From NCBI RefSeq assembly GCF_032362555.1, contig NC_083511.1, positions 9,238,001 through 9,302,000 on the forward strand: DNA of 64,000 bases. Direction: 5' to 3'. Within the stretch, counting starts at the first letter, position 1, and each line of letters begins with the position of its first letter. Shown here piece after piece: positions 1-10,375 of the stretch. The position numbers and the translations under genes were made by a program. The DNA comes from Amyelois transitella. Its lineage: Eukaryota > Arthropoda > Insecta > Lepidoptera > Pyralidae. A model generated the notes under the pieces. That model made no database searches. It had not been told where the DNA came from and worked only from the letters and a program-made list of their open reading frames with translations.

Positions 1-205
1 CATCGTTAAGAAACCTATACATTCAGGCAACTGGGTGTGCAACCAATCAATGTGATCCAATACGGGTAAAATTCCCCTGCAAAGGTTGCGGAGGTCAGAT
101 TAGAGTAGCTTTTTGTAAAAACCTGACTTAGCCAATTTAGGATCGTGGTCAAAAGCTTTCTTCGAGCTAGAGGAGTGAGCATATAACTTAACATCAGGAA
201 GAAGA
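1..205 (+). repeat. Family C tRNA-related SINE-like repeat, partial (cut by window edge)
   Basis: The segment opens inside the phrase 'cgttaagaaacctatacatt', a diverged form of the 'GTGAGGAAACCTGCACATTC' block found in other copies here, followed by 'ggcaactgggtgt', a 'ttgcggaggtc' block and 'aggatcgtggtcaaaag'. The same order occurs at 62580-62760 on the same strand and inverted at 258-560. The 5' head lies outside the window. Non-coding. Confidence 0.6.
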
Positions 206-257
206 TTAACAAAATATTTAATAGGTATCAAATCCGTTATCAATAATTAATTCTAAT

Positions 258-560
258 TATAACTTCTTCCTCCTGACTTTAGTCCCGGTAGGATCCTCGC
301 CACTCTGGAGAGGACCCCAGGGTATGCCTTTGACCATGGATCCTGGATTGGGTGAGTCAGGTTTACACAAAGCGACCCGTTTGACCACCGCAACCTTTAA
401 AGAGGAACCTAACGCGTATTAGAATGGTCGTGGTAACACATCCACTTGCCTGAATGTGCAGGTTTCCTCACGATATTTTCCCTCACCGTTAGTGCATAGG
501 TTAGTTAGTATTCAAACTAATGTATATAACTTAGAAAATAGTCATTGGTCGATTCTTAAT
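258..560 (-). repeat. Family C SINE-like repeat, inverted copy
   Basis: Read on the minus strand this carries the same ordered blocks as 1-205 and 19112-19370: 'gaggaaacctgcacattc', then the Gly/Arg-rich-looking 'gcaaccttt...' and 'gtcaaaggcatac' blocks. With 1-205 it forms two opposed copies separated by about 50 bases. No open frame of note. Confidence 0.6.
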
Positions 561-952
561 ATCTCAGAACAGTTGGAATAATGAGATCTGCTATTCTTAC
601 CACCTCAGCTACAAGATGAAAGCCAGGGTATAAATAATATGATGAATGAAATTAGATAACTTGCATTAGATGGAATTGTAGTGCGCAGCCGGCAGGCGCC
701 GTCGGCGTGAAATAATAAGAGTATAGAATTGTCATCTGACCATAGAAATGGGAATAATAAACAATAGAAATACCATATTGTATTGAAACTATAGGAATGA
801 TGTGTTGCCATCATGCAACGCACTAACAGTCAAATAATATGAAAACGTTATGGTGACTAATAGTACTGATTACCATCATTTGCGATGACTGTATTCACCA
901 GTACTTACCATTTCAATAATTTTGCATAGAAAAATGTCACATAAATTCATTC
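560..952. other. No gene seen
   Basis: AT-rich sequence without splice-site-bounded coding potential or recognised repeat, apart from a short GC-rich patch at 682-706 ('cgcagccggcaggcgccgtc'). Confidence 0.5.
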
Positions 953-1201
953 ATGTAGTCACGTGGTTATCCCTTGCGGGGTAGACAGAGCCAACAGTCT
1001 TGAAGAGACTGATAGGTCACGTTCATCTGTTTGGCTTTATGATTGAATTGAGATTCAAATAGTGCCAGGTTGCTAGCCCATCGCCTAAAAGAAGAATCCC
1101 AAGTTTATAAGCCTATCCCTTACTCGTCTTTTACGACATCCATGTGACCGAGATGGAATGGTCCTATTCTTTTTTATATTGGTACCGGGAACCACACGGC
1201 A
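953..1201 (-). repeat. Family A SINE-like repeat, nearly full length
   Basis: Reverse copy of the window's most abundant repeat. Landmarks in minus orientation: 'gtggttcccggtacc' end, 'aataggaccattcc', 'gtcgtaaaag'-type block, 'gcgatgggctagcaacctg', 'gttggctctgtctacccc', then 'gggataaccacgtgac' at the microsatellite end. It lies 220 bases from a second copy in the same orientation. Confidence 0.8.
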
Positions 1202-1423
1202 GAAAAAGTTACATGTGCAAAAAATTAAAAGTACTTAATTAACGCACAGTCAAAACTATAGAATGAATATCATCAGTGTATCTGATTTGATACAGCTAAA
1301 GGACAAAACAACTAGTGCATAAAAAAGGAAGGCCGATATCACAAAAACAATTTCAAATCTTTTTGAGTATTAGAGAGAAGAGTTATTGGTACACGGCCTC
1401 GTAGTAATTTAAATCAGTGTCAT

Positions 1424-1696
1424 ACATACATACATATAGTCACGTCTATATCCCTTACGGGGTAGACAGAGCCAATAGTCCCGAAAAGACTGAATGGCCA
1501 CATTCAGCTGCTCGGCTTAATGATGAAATTGAGATCCAAATAGTGACATGTTGCTAGCCCATCGACAAAAAAAAGCGTGATTCTTTTTAATCAAGTATGT
1601 AAGCCTATCCCTTAGTCGCCTATTACGACATACATGGGGGAAAGAAATGGAGTGGTCCTATTCTTTTTTGTATTGGTGCCGGGAACCACGCGGCCA
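1424..1696 (-). repeat. Family A SINE-like repeat, full length with (CATA)n tail
   Basis: Starts at a 'catacatacatacatat' microsatellite, then 'gtcacgtctatatccctta' and the full series of family A landmarks, ending with 'gtgccgggaaccacgcggc'. The microsatellite at the same end of every complete copy marks it as the 3' tail of a SINE or non-autonomous helitron-like element. Confidence 0.85.
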
Positions 1697-1699
1697 CGG

Positions 1700-1980
1700 G
1701 AACCACAGTCAGTGTCATCCTGCACACTTTAACTGTTCGACCATCGACATCTATAATCGTGAGGGCACAGATGTATAAATTCAGTATTTGAGCGCCGGTG
1801 GGCCGGTGTGGGCCAGTGGGCTGTGTTCCCGCGCCCACACTGCCCGTGAAATATAGTCTAGCCATAGCGATACTCCACATTTGGCTGCCAACAAAGTGGA
1901 ACGGAACGTTTCCCCGCAAACCATTGATGCCGGCCAATAAATACAGCTCCGTCTACCACGCTAATTTACAGCCGTAATTC
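1700..1980. other. GC-richer segment of unknown nature beside a SINE
   Basis: This 280-base stretch is richer in GC than its surroundings. On the minus strand it is open for about 100 codons, including the string ALTIIDVDGRTVKVC. There is no good acceptor/donor pair and no family I recognise, so it could be an old repeat, a gene remnant or a conserved non-coding element. Confidence 0.2.
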
Positions 1981-2040
1981 ATTTGGTGAAAATACCTTTT
2001 GGAGGAAATGTGAATTAGAATTTTAGTTCTATAATAGACA

Positions 2041-2290
2041 GCCTCTGTGGCGCAGCGGTAGTACGCTCGTCTGTGACACCGGAGGTCCCAGGTTCGAATC
2101 CCGGCCAGGGCATGATGAGAAAAAATTATTTTCTGATTGGCCTGGGTCTTAGATGTTTATCTATATAAATATTTATTATAAAATATAAAATATAGTATCG
2201 TTGAGTCAGTATCTCGTAACACAAGTCTGAACTTACTTCGAGGCTAACTTAATCAGTGTACTTTGTCCCATATACATATATGTATTTATT
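2041..2290 (+). repeat. Family B tRNA-headed SINE
   Basis: The first 72 bases are tRNA-like: 'gtggcgcagcggtag' resembles an A box and 'ggttcgaatccc' is a consensus B box. The body follows ('gattggcctgggtct', 'tcgaggctaactt') with an A/T-rich 3' end. The inverted copy at 11528-11752 and body fragments at 48808-48900 and 54120-54215 show that it is dispersed. The acceptor and anticodon stems mispair, so a functional tRNA gene is unlikely. Confidence 0.8.
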
Positions 2291-4640
2291 TATTTATTTA
2301 TAATTACAGCGGCTTTCTTAAATGTTTAATTTGAGCAGAGCAGACCCAAGAACGTATGACAAAACGTATGAAAATTTTAATAGTACGTCCAGTAGAAATT
2401 TTCAAGTCGTTTTAACTATACGAACGATCTTCTAAGTAAAACAGCTTAAGCTTGATGCAAATGTCCAGATACAACAGAGATTTTTTAATCGTTCGAAAAA
2501 AATATAACGGTGTGTGGGTATTGTAAATGTTAAGTTTACCTAAACTTTGATCATTTCAAATATTATAATAGGTTCAAAATTATTATAGACACTAAAGAGG
2601 TACCACTATTATTAGCAAAGGAAAATAGTTATCTGAGTTTATACGGTGCATAAAGCAAGAGAGATTAATTCATCCGCAGTTCATTACACAAAAAGTAAAC
2701 TTTGTTCGCGTCTCGATCAAAAATCACAAAATAGCATAGAGGCAAAGCTTTATATATTTCGCAGATTCCAAATGTAAAATAACCAAAAATTTTAAGACAC
2801 TCGGTTTTTTAGTTGATAAAAAGATTTCGAATCAATATGAATATCAAGTTTATGCTTAATGAAAACTAATTTTTAAATGGTAGGTATCAACTAGAATTTG
2901 GAAAATTTATTTATTTGCTTTAAAGAACTAATTTCAAAAACTTGAATATGGGAAAACCAATATTCCTTTTTCACACATTCACTTTGAATATTTAGTGTAC
3001 TTGCGTATATACGCATATATATGCGTCATTAAACAACAAATCATTTATGTGCTTTATTTCTGCGCTTCGCTATTTTGCTCAACATCCTGTCCTAGGTAGA
3101 TCGCTGCGCCTGTTTCTACAAAATAAAAGGCTAGCATCATCTTACTGAGAGGTCAGGCGTGCACTGCCCTGCATTGTCTTCTCTGTAACTCCCACAGAGC
3201 AACGCAGATCGCACCTTGGGCCGTTCAGTGCTCTACCATGGAACACGTAATACCTCATCTATCTATAATATCTATGTATATAAAAGAGGACGCTGATTGA
3301 CTGATTGACTAATATATCAACTCAAAACCCAAACCGCTGGTCTATTATAATTTGTATATAAATATGTATATTTATATATAAATATAAAAATAGATTTGTA
3401 CGTAGTTTCAATATGATCTACGTGTGCACTAAGAGAGGACTCCCCGAAATTCCCGTGGGAGCCATGGGAGGATTAATGATATTTTTTATTTTGTACTTGA
3501 AATGATATAAATGATGTGACGTATAATATAAGATACTCTAAGTGCGTCGTCATCGTGCATCGCGAGATTTTTGCGCAGTTGTGAAGCTGACAGATCAATT
3601 TAGGGATTCAGATGAATGAAAAGAAAACTTTTAGACGCCAAAACCATCACTTATTGGAACATTACATCCACCAGTACTTTCAATTATATTGTCTTATTTC
3701 GAATTCTATTTGTTCTGCTAAATAACCTTTATTTTGGCCTTTTAAAGTCGACGAACAAAGTACAACTTGGGATCCACCTACCTCCTAAAATTGACACTAA
3801 GAGTTGACGTAGCAAGCATATAGACTATTGTATGTGACTTTGTAAGGTCGGCCGAGTAGGGTAACAGCCCAGATAAAAAAAAACCGATTCCAAAATATAT
3901 TTAAACTAACATTTTTTATATTCAATTTAATTTTATTAGTTTGTTAATTAGACTTAGGTTCAAAATGTTTTCGTATCACTTGAAATTAAGTAAAAGAGAA
4001 TTAAAATATATTTTATAGTTCAATAATTGAAGTTAAATTTTAATTTATGTCTTTTCAATTTATGTATACTTTATAAATGAAAATACTTTAGTTATTATTT
4101 ATTAAAATTTACCAAAAATTTTTTTTTATAAAAAAGAATGTACAGTGTATTTTTTTGTTACGTATTTCTTTTTTTTGACATTACTACTTCTATTACCGTA
4201 TTATGCCATTATATTTTACCTAAAGTAGTTTTATTTGTGCAGTAGTAAACTTTGTTCCGTGATATCCAGAATAATTCAGAAGGATGGTGACGGTAGTCCC
4301 ACAAACGTCATAAAAGGGAGATGCAAGTTAGTTGCATTTTATTTTACGTGCCGTGAACTTCGTAATTCTGTGATGTTAAAACATGAATGCATTTTTGCTG
4401 AAATTGTTGTTTTCCAAATACCACAACTTATTCACGTTTATGTGGTGATTTAGAGAGCCTTATTGTAACCGAATATTATTAAAAGCGAAAGTTTGTTTTC
4501 ATCAACCAAAAGACATCAACGGGTTTTTGTATAGGTAACCTCGCCATTTATTATTGACTAAATAAAACATACGTAGTAATTGAAAGTCTCAACATTTCAT
4601 GAGGTCGGTTGATGATGAATGCAATGTTAATGATATATAA
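2290..4640. other. Intergenic, AT-rich; possible old repeat tails
   Basis: No gene supported. Near 3262-3330 'tatataaaagaggacgctga' followed by 'ttgactgattgact' resembles the end of a dispersed lepidopteran repeat. 3060-3240 is moderately GC-rich without a clear frame. The remainder is AT-rich with short homopolymers. Confidence 0.4.
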
Positions 4641-4644
4641 CACA

Positions 4645-4730
4645 GTTTTTATCGCGCGAAAACTATCGCTGTCCCGTTTCACGTCATAATAAAAAGCGAA
4701 ACAGTGATAGATTTTCGCGCGATGAAAACG
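4645..4730. repeat. GC-rich imperfect hairpin, head of a dispersed repeat
   Basis: Arms 4645-4680 and 4695-4730 are imperfect inverted repeats sharing 'tcgcgcgaaaa' and its complement. The right part ('gcgatgaaaacgacgtcgcg' then 'gccacgctacgggg') recurs at 37625-37695 and, inverted in part, at 54355-54450. Non-coding. Confidence 0.55.
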
Positions 4731-4756
4731 ACGTCGCGCTTGCCACGCTACGGGGT

Positions 4757-4917
4757 TGATGGGGGTGATGGATTGTTATTGCTTTTATTTCGAGCTACGG
4801 GGGCAGTATACATACAGAGATCAGTGCATTTAAAGCTGATGGGGGTGATGAATTGTTTTTTGCTCTTATTTCGACCTACGGGGGCAGTATACATACAGAG
4901 ATCAGTGCATTTAAACC
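4757..4917 (+). repeat. Tandem direct duplication, two 80-bp units
   Basis: Two successive units start at 4757 and 4837 with 'gatgggggtgatg' and end with 'cagtatacatacagagatca' and 'gtgcatttaaa'. They differ at only a few bases, which points to a recent duplication. The unit continues the hairpin repeat on its left. Confidence 0.75.
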
Positions 4918-5176
4918 GATCATGTCACACGGGGCACGTTCCATTTCACACGCGCTCTACCGAACATTAACATAAAGTTAAGCAACGCACGCCATCCGTC
5001 TTGCTTCGCCGACTTTCCTCGACTTATCGCCGGCCAGTTTAAAAGCTTAACGGTACCGCTACGAAAGTGATGCGTAAATCAAAACGGATCGAAGACGCGG
5101 CCTTGTCGCCTGATCTGGTTAATAAGCTGACATGATGTATGGAGTATGGACCGCCGAAACACACCGTTGACAGGCA

Positions 5177-5406
5177 TACATACATACATATAATCACGTC
5201 TATATCCCTGCGGGGTAGACAGTGCCAACAGTCTTGAAAAGAATGATAGAATTGAGATTCAAATAGTGACAGTTTGCTAGCCCATCGCCTAAAAGAAGAA
5301 TCGCAAGTTTATAAGCCCTGTCCCTTAGTCGCCTTTTACGACATCCATAGGAACGAGGATGTAGTGGTCCTATTCTTTTTTTTTTTGATGCCGGGAACTA
5401 CACGGC
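5177..5406 (-). repeat. Family A SINE-like repeat, slightly deleted
   Basis: (CATA)n tail, 'aatcacgtctatatccctg', 'gacagtgccaacagtcttga', an internal deletion of the 'gaacgtggcc' block, then 'gctagcccatcgcctaaaag' and the 'gccgggaactacacggca' end. Confidence 0.8.
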
Positions 5407-5743
5407 ATTTGACATGTTGACAGGCATTAAGCGAGATGTACTTTCATAGAACGTAAGTTTTGTTTTAGTTCTCATAGATTGCATTTGATTTATTATTTGA
5501 AATGACAAAGTAAAAAGAATGAAGATGAAATGATTTTGAAGAGGCTTCAATGGACGAAGTAGAAAGAGAAATGTCGGGTAGCGGATCCCTGGCCTCGAAG
5601 CACTGTGGCGGAGGGTGCAATTGGGATCATGCAAAGATGAGAGAGAGAGAGAGACATAAATGATAGAGAAAAAAATTCATAGTAAAAAGCCTTAAGACCT
5701 AGCATAGCTACGTGTGGATATATTTATCTACCCTACCTAAATA

Positions 5744-5872
5744 CAATGTCACGTCTTTATTTTTTACGGGGTAGCGAAAGCCAATGGTCATTATACCTAC
5801 ACAGATACCGCGTCAAACTTTAGAGATAGCAACAGGTTGCTAGGCCAAATCGCCTAAAATAAATCCAAATTT
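5744..5872 (-). repeat. Family A SINE-like repeat, truncated and diverged
   Basis: Only the tail half is visible: 'atgtcacgtctttat', 'acggggtagcgaaagccaat', 'caggttgctaggcc' and 'tcgcctaaaataaa'. It is more diverged than the neighbouring copies, so it is probably older. Confidence 0.6.
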
Positions 5873-6007
5873 ACTAATCAATGTTCACAGTATTGCACAT
5901 TTCAGGCAAATGAATACTTAACGAGGGGTATGATCCAACCTGGGTTAGGTTTCCCTGTTAAAAGATTAGACTTACTGACAAATTTATGTAATAAGGGCAG
6001 AAAAAAA

Positions 6008-6266
6008 CACATACATATATATGATCACGTCTTTATCCCTTACGGGGTAGACAGGGCCAGCAGTCTTGAAAAGACCGATAGGCTACGTTCAGCTGTTTGG
6101 CTTAATGATAGAATTGAGATTCAAATAGTGACGGGTTGCTAGCCCATCGCCTAAAAGAAGAATCCCAGGTTTATAAGCCTATCCCTTAGTCGCCTTTTAC
6201 GACATCCATGGGAACGAGATGGAGTGGTCCTATTCTTTTTTTATTGGTGCCGGGAACCACACGGCA
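6008..6266 (-). repeat. Family A SINE-like repeat, full length
   Basis: Complete copy in reverse: 'tatatgatcacgtctttatc', 'ccttacggggtagacagggc', 'gttgctagcccatcgcctaa', 'gtcgccttttacgacatcc' and 'gtgccgggaaccacacggca'. Confidence 0.85.
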
Positions 6267-6600
6267 CCAATAAAAAAATCGCAGAAAAAAACTTGTGCCT
6301 TTTTATTTTTATATATTATTTAAAAGACATAAAAATAAAAAGGCATTATTTAAAAGAAAAATGTATGTAAAAACGGCGGAAAAAAACTTGTGCTTTTTTA
6401 TACTATAGGTATATATTCAAGCTAAGGATACGCCTTAGCCTGTTAAACATAGCTGAACTAATTGGTTCACCAGTCTCCTCCACAGTGTAAAGGAATGAGG
6501 ATTATATTTGAAGGTTCGTATTTGTTTTAAAAAAATAAGCGATGAGTATCGTACATTTCGTAAAGTAAGTACTGCTCGTTGTTGTCTGTTGCTTTGGTAA

Positions 6601-6872
6601 TCTATACTAATATTATAAAGCTGAAGAGTTTGTTTGTTTGAACGCGCTAATCTCAGGAACTACTGGTTCGAATTGAAAAATTCTTTTTGTGTTGAATAAA
6701 CCATTTATCGAGGAAGGCTTTAGGCTATATAACATCACGCTGCAACTATAAGGAAGAAATAATGGAAAATGTGAAAAAAAAACGGGGGAAAGTATTCATC
6801 CTTAAGGTCTTCAATGATGCCCATAATAACTATTCCACCCGGACGAATTCGCGGGCACAGCTAGTAAATAGA
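6601..6872 (-). repeat. RTE-type LINE tail / related non-autonomous repeat
   Basis: Begins 'ctatactaatattataaagc' and ends 'gcgggcacagctagtaa'. Between them are 'gtttgtttgaacgcgctaat', 'ctcaggaactactggttc' and 'tttatcgaggaaggct'. The copy at 12573-12830 is very similar over the whole length. The minus orientation is assigned because the complement begins with the usual 'ttactagctgtgcccgcg'. Non-coding. Confidence 0.7.
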
Positions 6873-7280
6873 TATGATTATTTAATAATTCAAATATCAG
6901 AAACAGGGCATCGCTTAACCGTATACATACCATTGTATATCACCATAGATATTTGTATATTAATCGGCTTAGGAGGTTTTACTATAACACAATCATTAGA
7001 CTTTTTATTAAAAGTAACTATCTCAAAGCCCTCATTACGATTTTACAGCGGGTAATGTGATTCTATAACGATTTGCTAAGTCCAAACGCTGTAAGCTCAC
7101 AAATGGTTGCAATTTACACTGTAAAGGGCCCTCGGGCTGTCGGGCATAAAGTTATTGTAAAATAACGAAACGATAGATGTAGCTTCCATGCTGGTCCGGA
7201 AGCGAACAAAAAACATAGCGTGTGCCATCTGCTTTTCTTCCCGAGCAGATTGTAAAAGACAATCGAGCCTTATAAAATTA

Positions 7281-7332
7281 TGAAAAGATGTATATAGTTG
7301 ACTGCCATTACTGTCAACTATACATCTTTTCA
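7281..7332. repeat. Hairpin, 20-bp stem with 2-nt bulge
   Basis: Left arm 7281-7302 ('tgaaaagatgta' then 'tatagttgac') and right arm 7313-7332 ('gtcaactatacatcttttca') are complementary except for an extra 'ta' in the left arm. The loop is 10 nt. It may be a tiny foldback transposon relic. Confidence 0.7.
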
Positions 7333-8345
7333 TACTTAGTATTAGCACCGTGCAGATCTCATCATATTTTGCACGCTTCATCAGCTGGAATACAGAATTA
7401 GTTGGTTGTGACCAAACGGTGATGCTAAAGAAACCCACATCGATTTAGCTAAGACCAGTTCTTCTGTCCCGGTTACATATCTCTGCGAGGAGTCGAAGTA
7501 GTAGTAGTAGTACCATGAACTGTAGTTTTACCATGAACCTGGATTAGATATTTTTTATGTTCTCCAAGATCCCTCTACCTATCCATCAAAACTATTATTA
7601 ATTTATGACGCAATCTTCTTACCGCCATAAATTGCTGGATTCACAGTGGGCTTACGCTCTTATTAGGCGCTGCGCAGGCGCATGATGTTATGACAGTGAC
7701 TTGCCGCGAGCACATAAATATCAACAAAAATCTTGAACTAGCGATTCAATTATTTTGAACCACTGATCAAAAAGATGGGTTTGATAAAAGCATGTGCTTA
7801 CCGTATTATGTATCGATCATTCAAACCAAAAGAAAATATTTTTTTTACTATTGGCCATGGGCAAAATTTGTTTCTTCATATGACAATTCATCACTCGAAG
7901 ACATAGTGAATTATTTGTACCTTTCATTTTTTATACAAACTAATAATCATACTATATACCAAGTCTGTATCTGTGTTGAACAAAAATGTTCATGTCAAAT
8001 TTATCGGCAATTTATAAATTAAAGATGGATTGAAAATGTCAAATTTGTGATATCATATCTCAAAATAGTAATGTCGTTACTTAAACAAGTTAAATCAATA
8101 TACGAACACGAATTAATACCTATTAAAGTTCAATAGGAATAGATTTAATGTCACCACAATGGCACTAAACTTGTTTGTGATAGAGGGTCCCCGGACACCA
8201 TCAGTGAGTTCGTTATTTCTTTTTTCGTCTTTAAAATTAATTCATCTTATTTTTTATAACTTCACATCATATTTAAATATATATAAAACATATACCTATA
8301 GATGGACAGTTACTTTTTTATGCTACGTAGAGATAAAAGACTCAC
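7333..8345. other. No gene seen
   Basis: AT-rich sequence with a (gta)n run at 7497-7512. Nothing with splice sites plus codon-like content was found before the exon candidate at 8346. Confidence 0.4.
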
Positions 8346-8446
8346 ATTGCCGAGGAAACCGCTGCAGGGCTGGATGGGCGGCGGCAGCGGCGGCAGACCC
8401 GGAGAGCGGGCCTCCTCCGTGTGACCCATGCCTTAGCAGGACATCC
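8346..8446 (-). CDS. Candidate 101-nt coding exon of an unidentified leftward gene
   Basis: On the minus strand a polypyrimidine-rich acceptor ('tttctacttgtccag') is followed by 101 bases that are very GC-rich against an AT-rich background, then a strong donor ('aat|gtgagt'). The frame entered after one base is fully open: it reads DVLLRHGSHGGG, then PLSGSAAAAAHPALQRFPRQ. This is a low-complexity Ala/Gly/His-type segment as found in disordered parts of insect regulatory proteins. Phase in is 1 and phase out is 1. I do not recognise the gene. The possible first exon at 22246-22520 on the same strand could belong to the same transcript. A chance GC-rich patch remains possible. Confidence 0.45.
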
Positions 8447-8571
8447 CTGGACAAGTAGAAACTTGAATTAAAAAAAAGTGCCAAAACAATGGTCGGTGAG
8501 ATATAAATCGGAATAATTAGATTTATTCCGAATTCTTGATTTATCCGATGATATTTCAGTTGCATTAGTGC

Positions 8572-8823
8572 CATGTGGTTCCCGGCACTAGTAGAAAAAG
8601 AATAGGACTACTCCATCCCTTTCTCATGGATATCGTAAAAGCCGGCTTAGGGATAGACTTATAAACTTGGGATATCTACTGATTTTAGGCGATGGGCTAG
8701 CAACCTATCGCTATTTAAATCTTAATTCTATCATTGAGCCAAACAGCTGAACGTGGCCAATAGGTCTTTTCGAGACTGTTGGCTCTGTCTACCCCGCAAG
8801 GGATATAAACGTGATTATACATA
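8572..8823 (+). repeat. Family A SINE-like repeat, full length
   Basis: Forward copy from 'catgtggttcccggcact' through 'gcgatgggctagcaacct' and 'gttggctctgtctaccccgc' to 'gggatataaacgtgattata'. Confidence 0.85.
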
Positions 8824-8917
8824 TTTCAGTTTCAGTAGCAACGCGTTCTTATCAGATGATTGCGGATATCAAACACGTGTGCGTTTTGGTGATTAAGTAT
8901 ATTTACATACTAGCTTC

Positions 8918-9100
8918 CCCCCGCGACTCCGTCCGCGTGGATGTCGGTCTTCGCGTGGATGGTTTATTTCTCCATTTTGAGTAACTCTGACAATGACATC
9001 TTATAAATATCTTTTGGACCTAATTACGGCTAGGCCTATAATAATTAAGGAGATCCCTCTATTGAGCTACTGCAGTTGAGTTCGCGTTTTGTAGTAAGTA
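8918..9100 (+). repeat. Left part of an RTE-like repeat, interrupted by the foldback element
   Basis: Starts with the typical 'ctagcttccccccgcgact' and 'ccgtccgcgtgg' block. The matching right part, ending in 'caagtttcatcaaaatcgaa' and 'cagacagacagac', is at 10980-11310. The 9101-10979 foldback therefore appears to sit inside this older repeat. Confidence 0.6.
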
Positions 9101-9882
9101 GTCCGGTCAATTTAGACCAAAAAATAAGAATGAAGCTACATTAATTCCTATCAAGCTGAAAATGAGTATAATTGTTTAAAACACATTCAAAATCATTATT
9201 TCAAAATTCCCCATGATTCCGGTTTAAGGAAAAAAATTACCCAAGGTCAAAGGTAAAAAAATGGGTTTTTCACGATTTTGTTCAAAACGGTAAGTTTTAT
9301 CGGAAAATTACCTCAGACATAGATTGTATATCATAAAGTTATCTGTAATAAAGGTATCAATATTTTTTTTCAATAAAGCTACCGTTTCTGAGATGTAAAT
9401 ATATGCAAAAAGTTGCAAGCGTCATAATATGCATACGTTTCCATGCCACCTCCGAGGTAGTGTACTATTAGCGTGTATTTTTTAACATTTTTATTATTAA
9501 ACTTGAAAAAGTCTGAAATAGGTTAGAATAAACACGTGTTTTCACTACGCAGTGGCACTCAAGACTAACTTTCGCATTTATTATTTAAAAAATAGAATAA
9601 TCCTAAGTGAAGAAAATCATCTTAGGACAATAATAAAGATTTCAATTCAATCAAATTAAAACTAAAACTACTTATAAAAAGAAAGAAAAAAGATGACTAC
9701 AAACTAAAATTTAATTTATAAATTGTACAGTCCCTGCATAGTATCAACATGTGGGAGTGTGCATAGAAGGCTAGCAGCATTGCCAATTTGGATGGCAATG
9801 CTGATTCTCTGAGCCAGATAATTTCCAGCCCTCCGGTCAAGAGATACCTCAGTCAGCTTTTTCGACAATTGTCGGAAAAGCT
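9101..9882. mobile_element. Left arm of a long inverted-repeat (foldback) element
   Basis: From 'gtccggtcaattta' to 'gtcggaaaagct' this is the reverse complement, with scattered substitutions and small indels, of 10199-10979. It contains an antisense copy of the 3' end of the element's gene and its 3' UTR. The two arms are about 780 bases each and flank a 316-base single-copy centre. Confidence 0.85.
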
Positions 9883-10375
9883 AGGGCGCCATGCCGCCCT
9901 AAATAATATAATGCTCCGTGCTCTTGCCACCATCCATGTTCCAGCCGTTCTAAATCATGCCAAGAGACCGGATGGTATGACTTTGGTACCCTGGAGATTG
10001 GGGCGGCCTTTGGTGTGGGATGCTACTTGTGTCGACACACTTGCGTCGTCTCATCTTCAGGTTACTAAATCTAAGGCCGGTTCTGCTTCATATGAGGCAA
10101 AAAACCTCAAAAGGCGCAAATATGTAGGTATCGGTTATACCTATACTTTTGAACCTTTTGGGGTAGAAACTTTGGGACCAGGGGCCTATCTGCCCATCAG
10201 CTTTTCCGACAATTGTCGAAAAAGCTGTCTAAGGTATCTCTTGACCGGAGGGCTGGAAATTATCTGGCTCAGAGAATCAGCATTGCCATTCAAATTGGCA
10301 ATGCTGCTAGCCTTCTGGGCACACTCCCGCATGTTGATACTATGCAGGGACTGTACTTTTTATAAATTAAATTTT
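9883..10375 (+). pseudogene. Transposon protein remnant inside the foldback element
   Basis: The single-copy centre and the start of the right arm encode, on the plus strand, a fragment with NHAKRPDGMTLVPW, GRPLVWDATCVDTLASSHL, RRKYVG and FEPFGVETLGPG. This layout is common in unnamed mobile-element proteins of invertebrates. After a frameshift near 10180-10200 it continues as RAGNYLAQRISIAIQIGNAA, SLLGTLP, and stops near 10369. The N-terminal part of the predicted protein is missing. Reading leftwards through the left arm gives only antisense of the same C-terminus. It is a broken relic and I cannot name the superfamily with certainty. Confidence 0.65.

Noticed and set aside
2041..2112. tRNA gene (B box and A box present)
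   Set aside because: Acceptor and anticodon stems mispair, and the segment continues into a dispersed repeat body with other copies in the window; it is a SINE head.
7097..7438. 113-codon minus-strand frame
   Set aside because: Spans a hairpin, has no domain, no splice context and AT-rich codons; likely chance.
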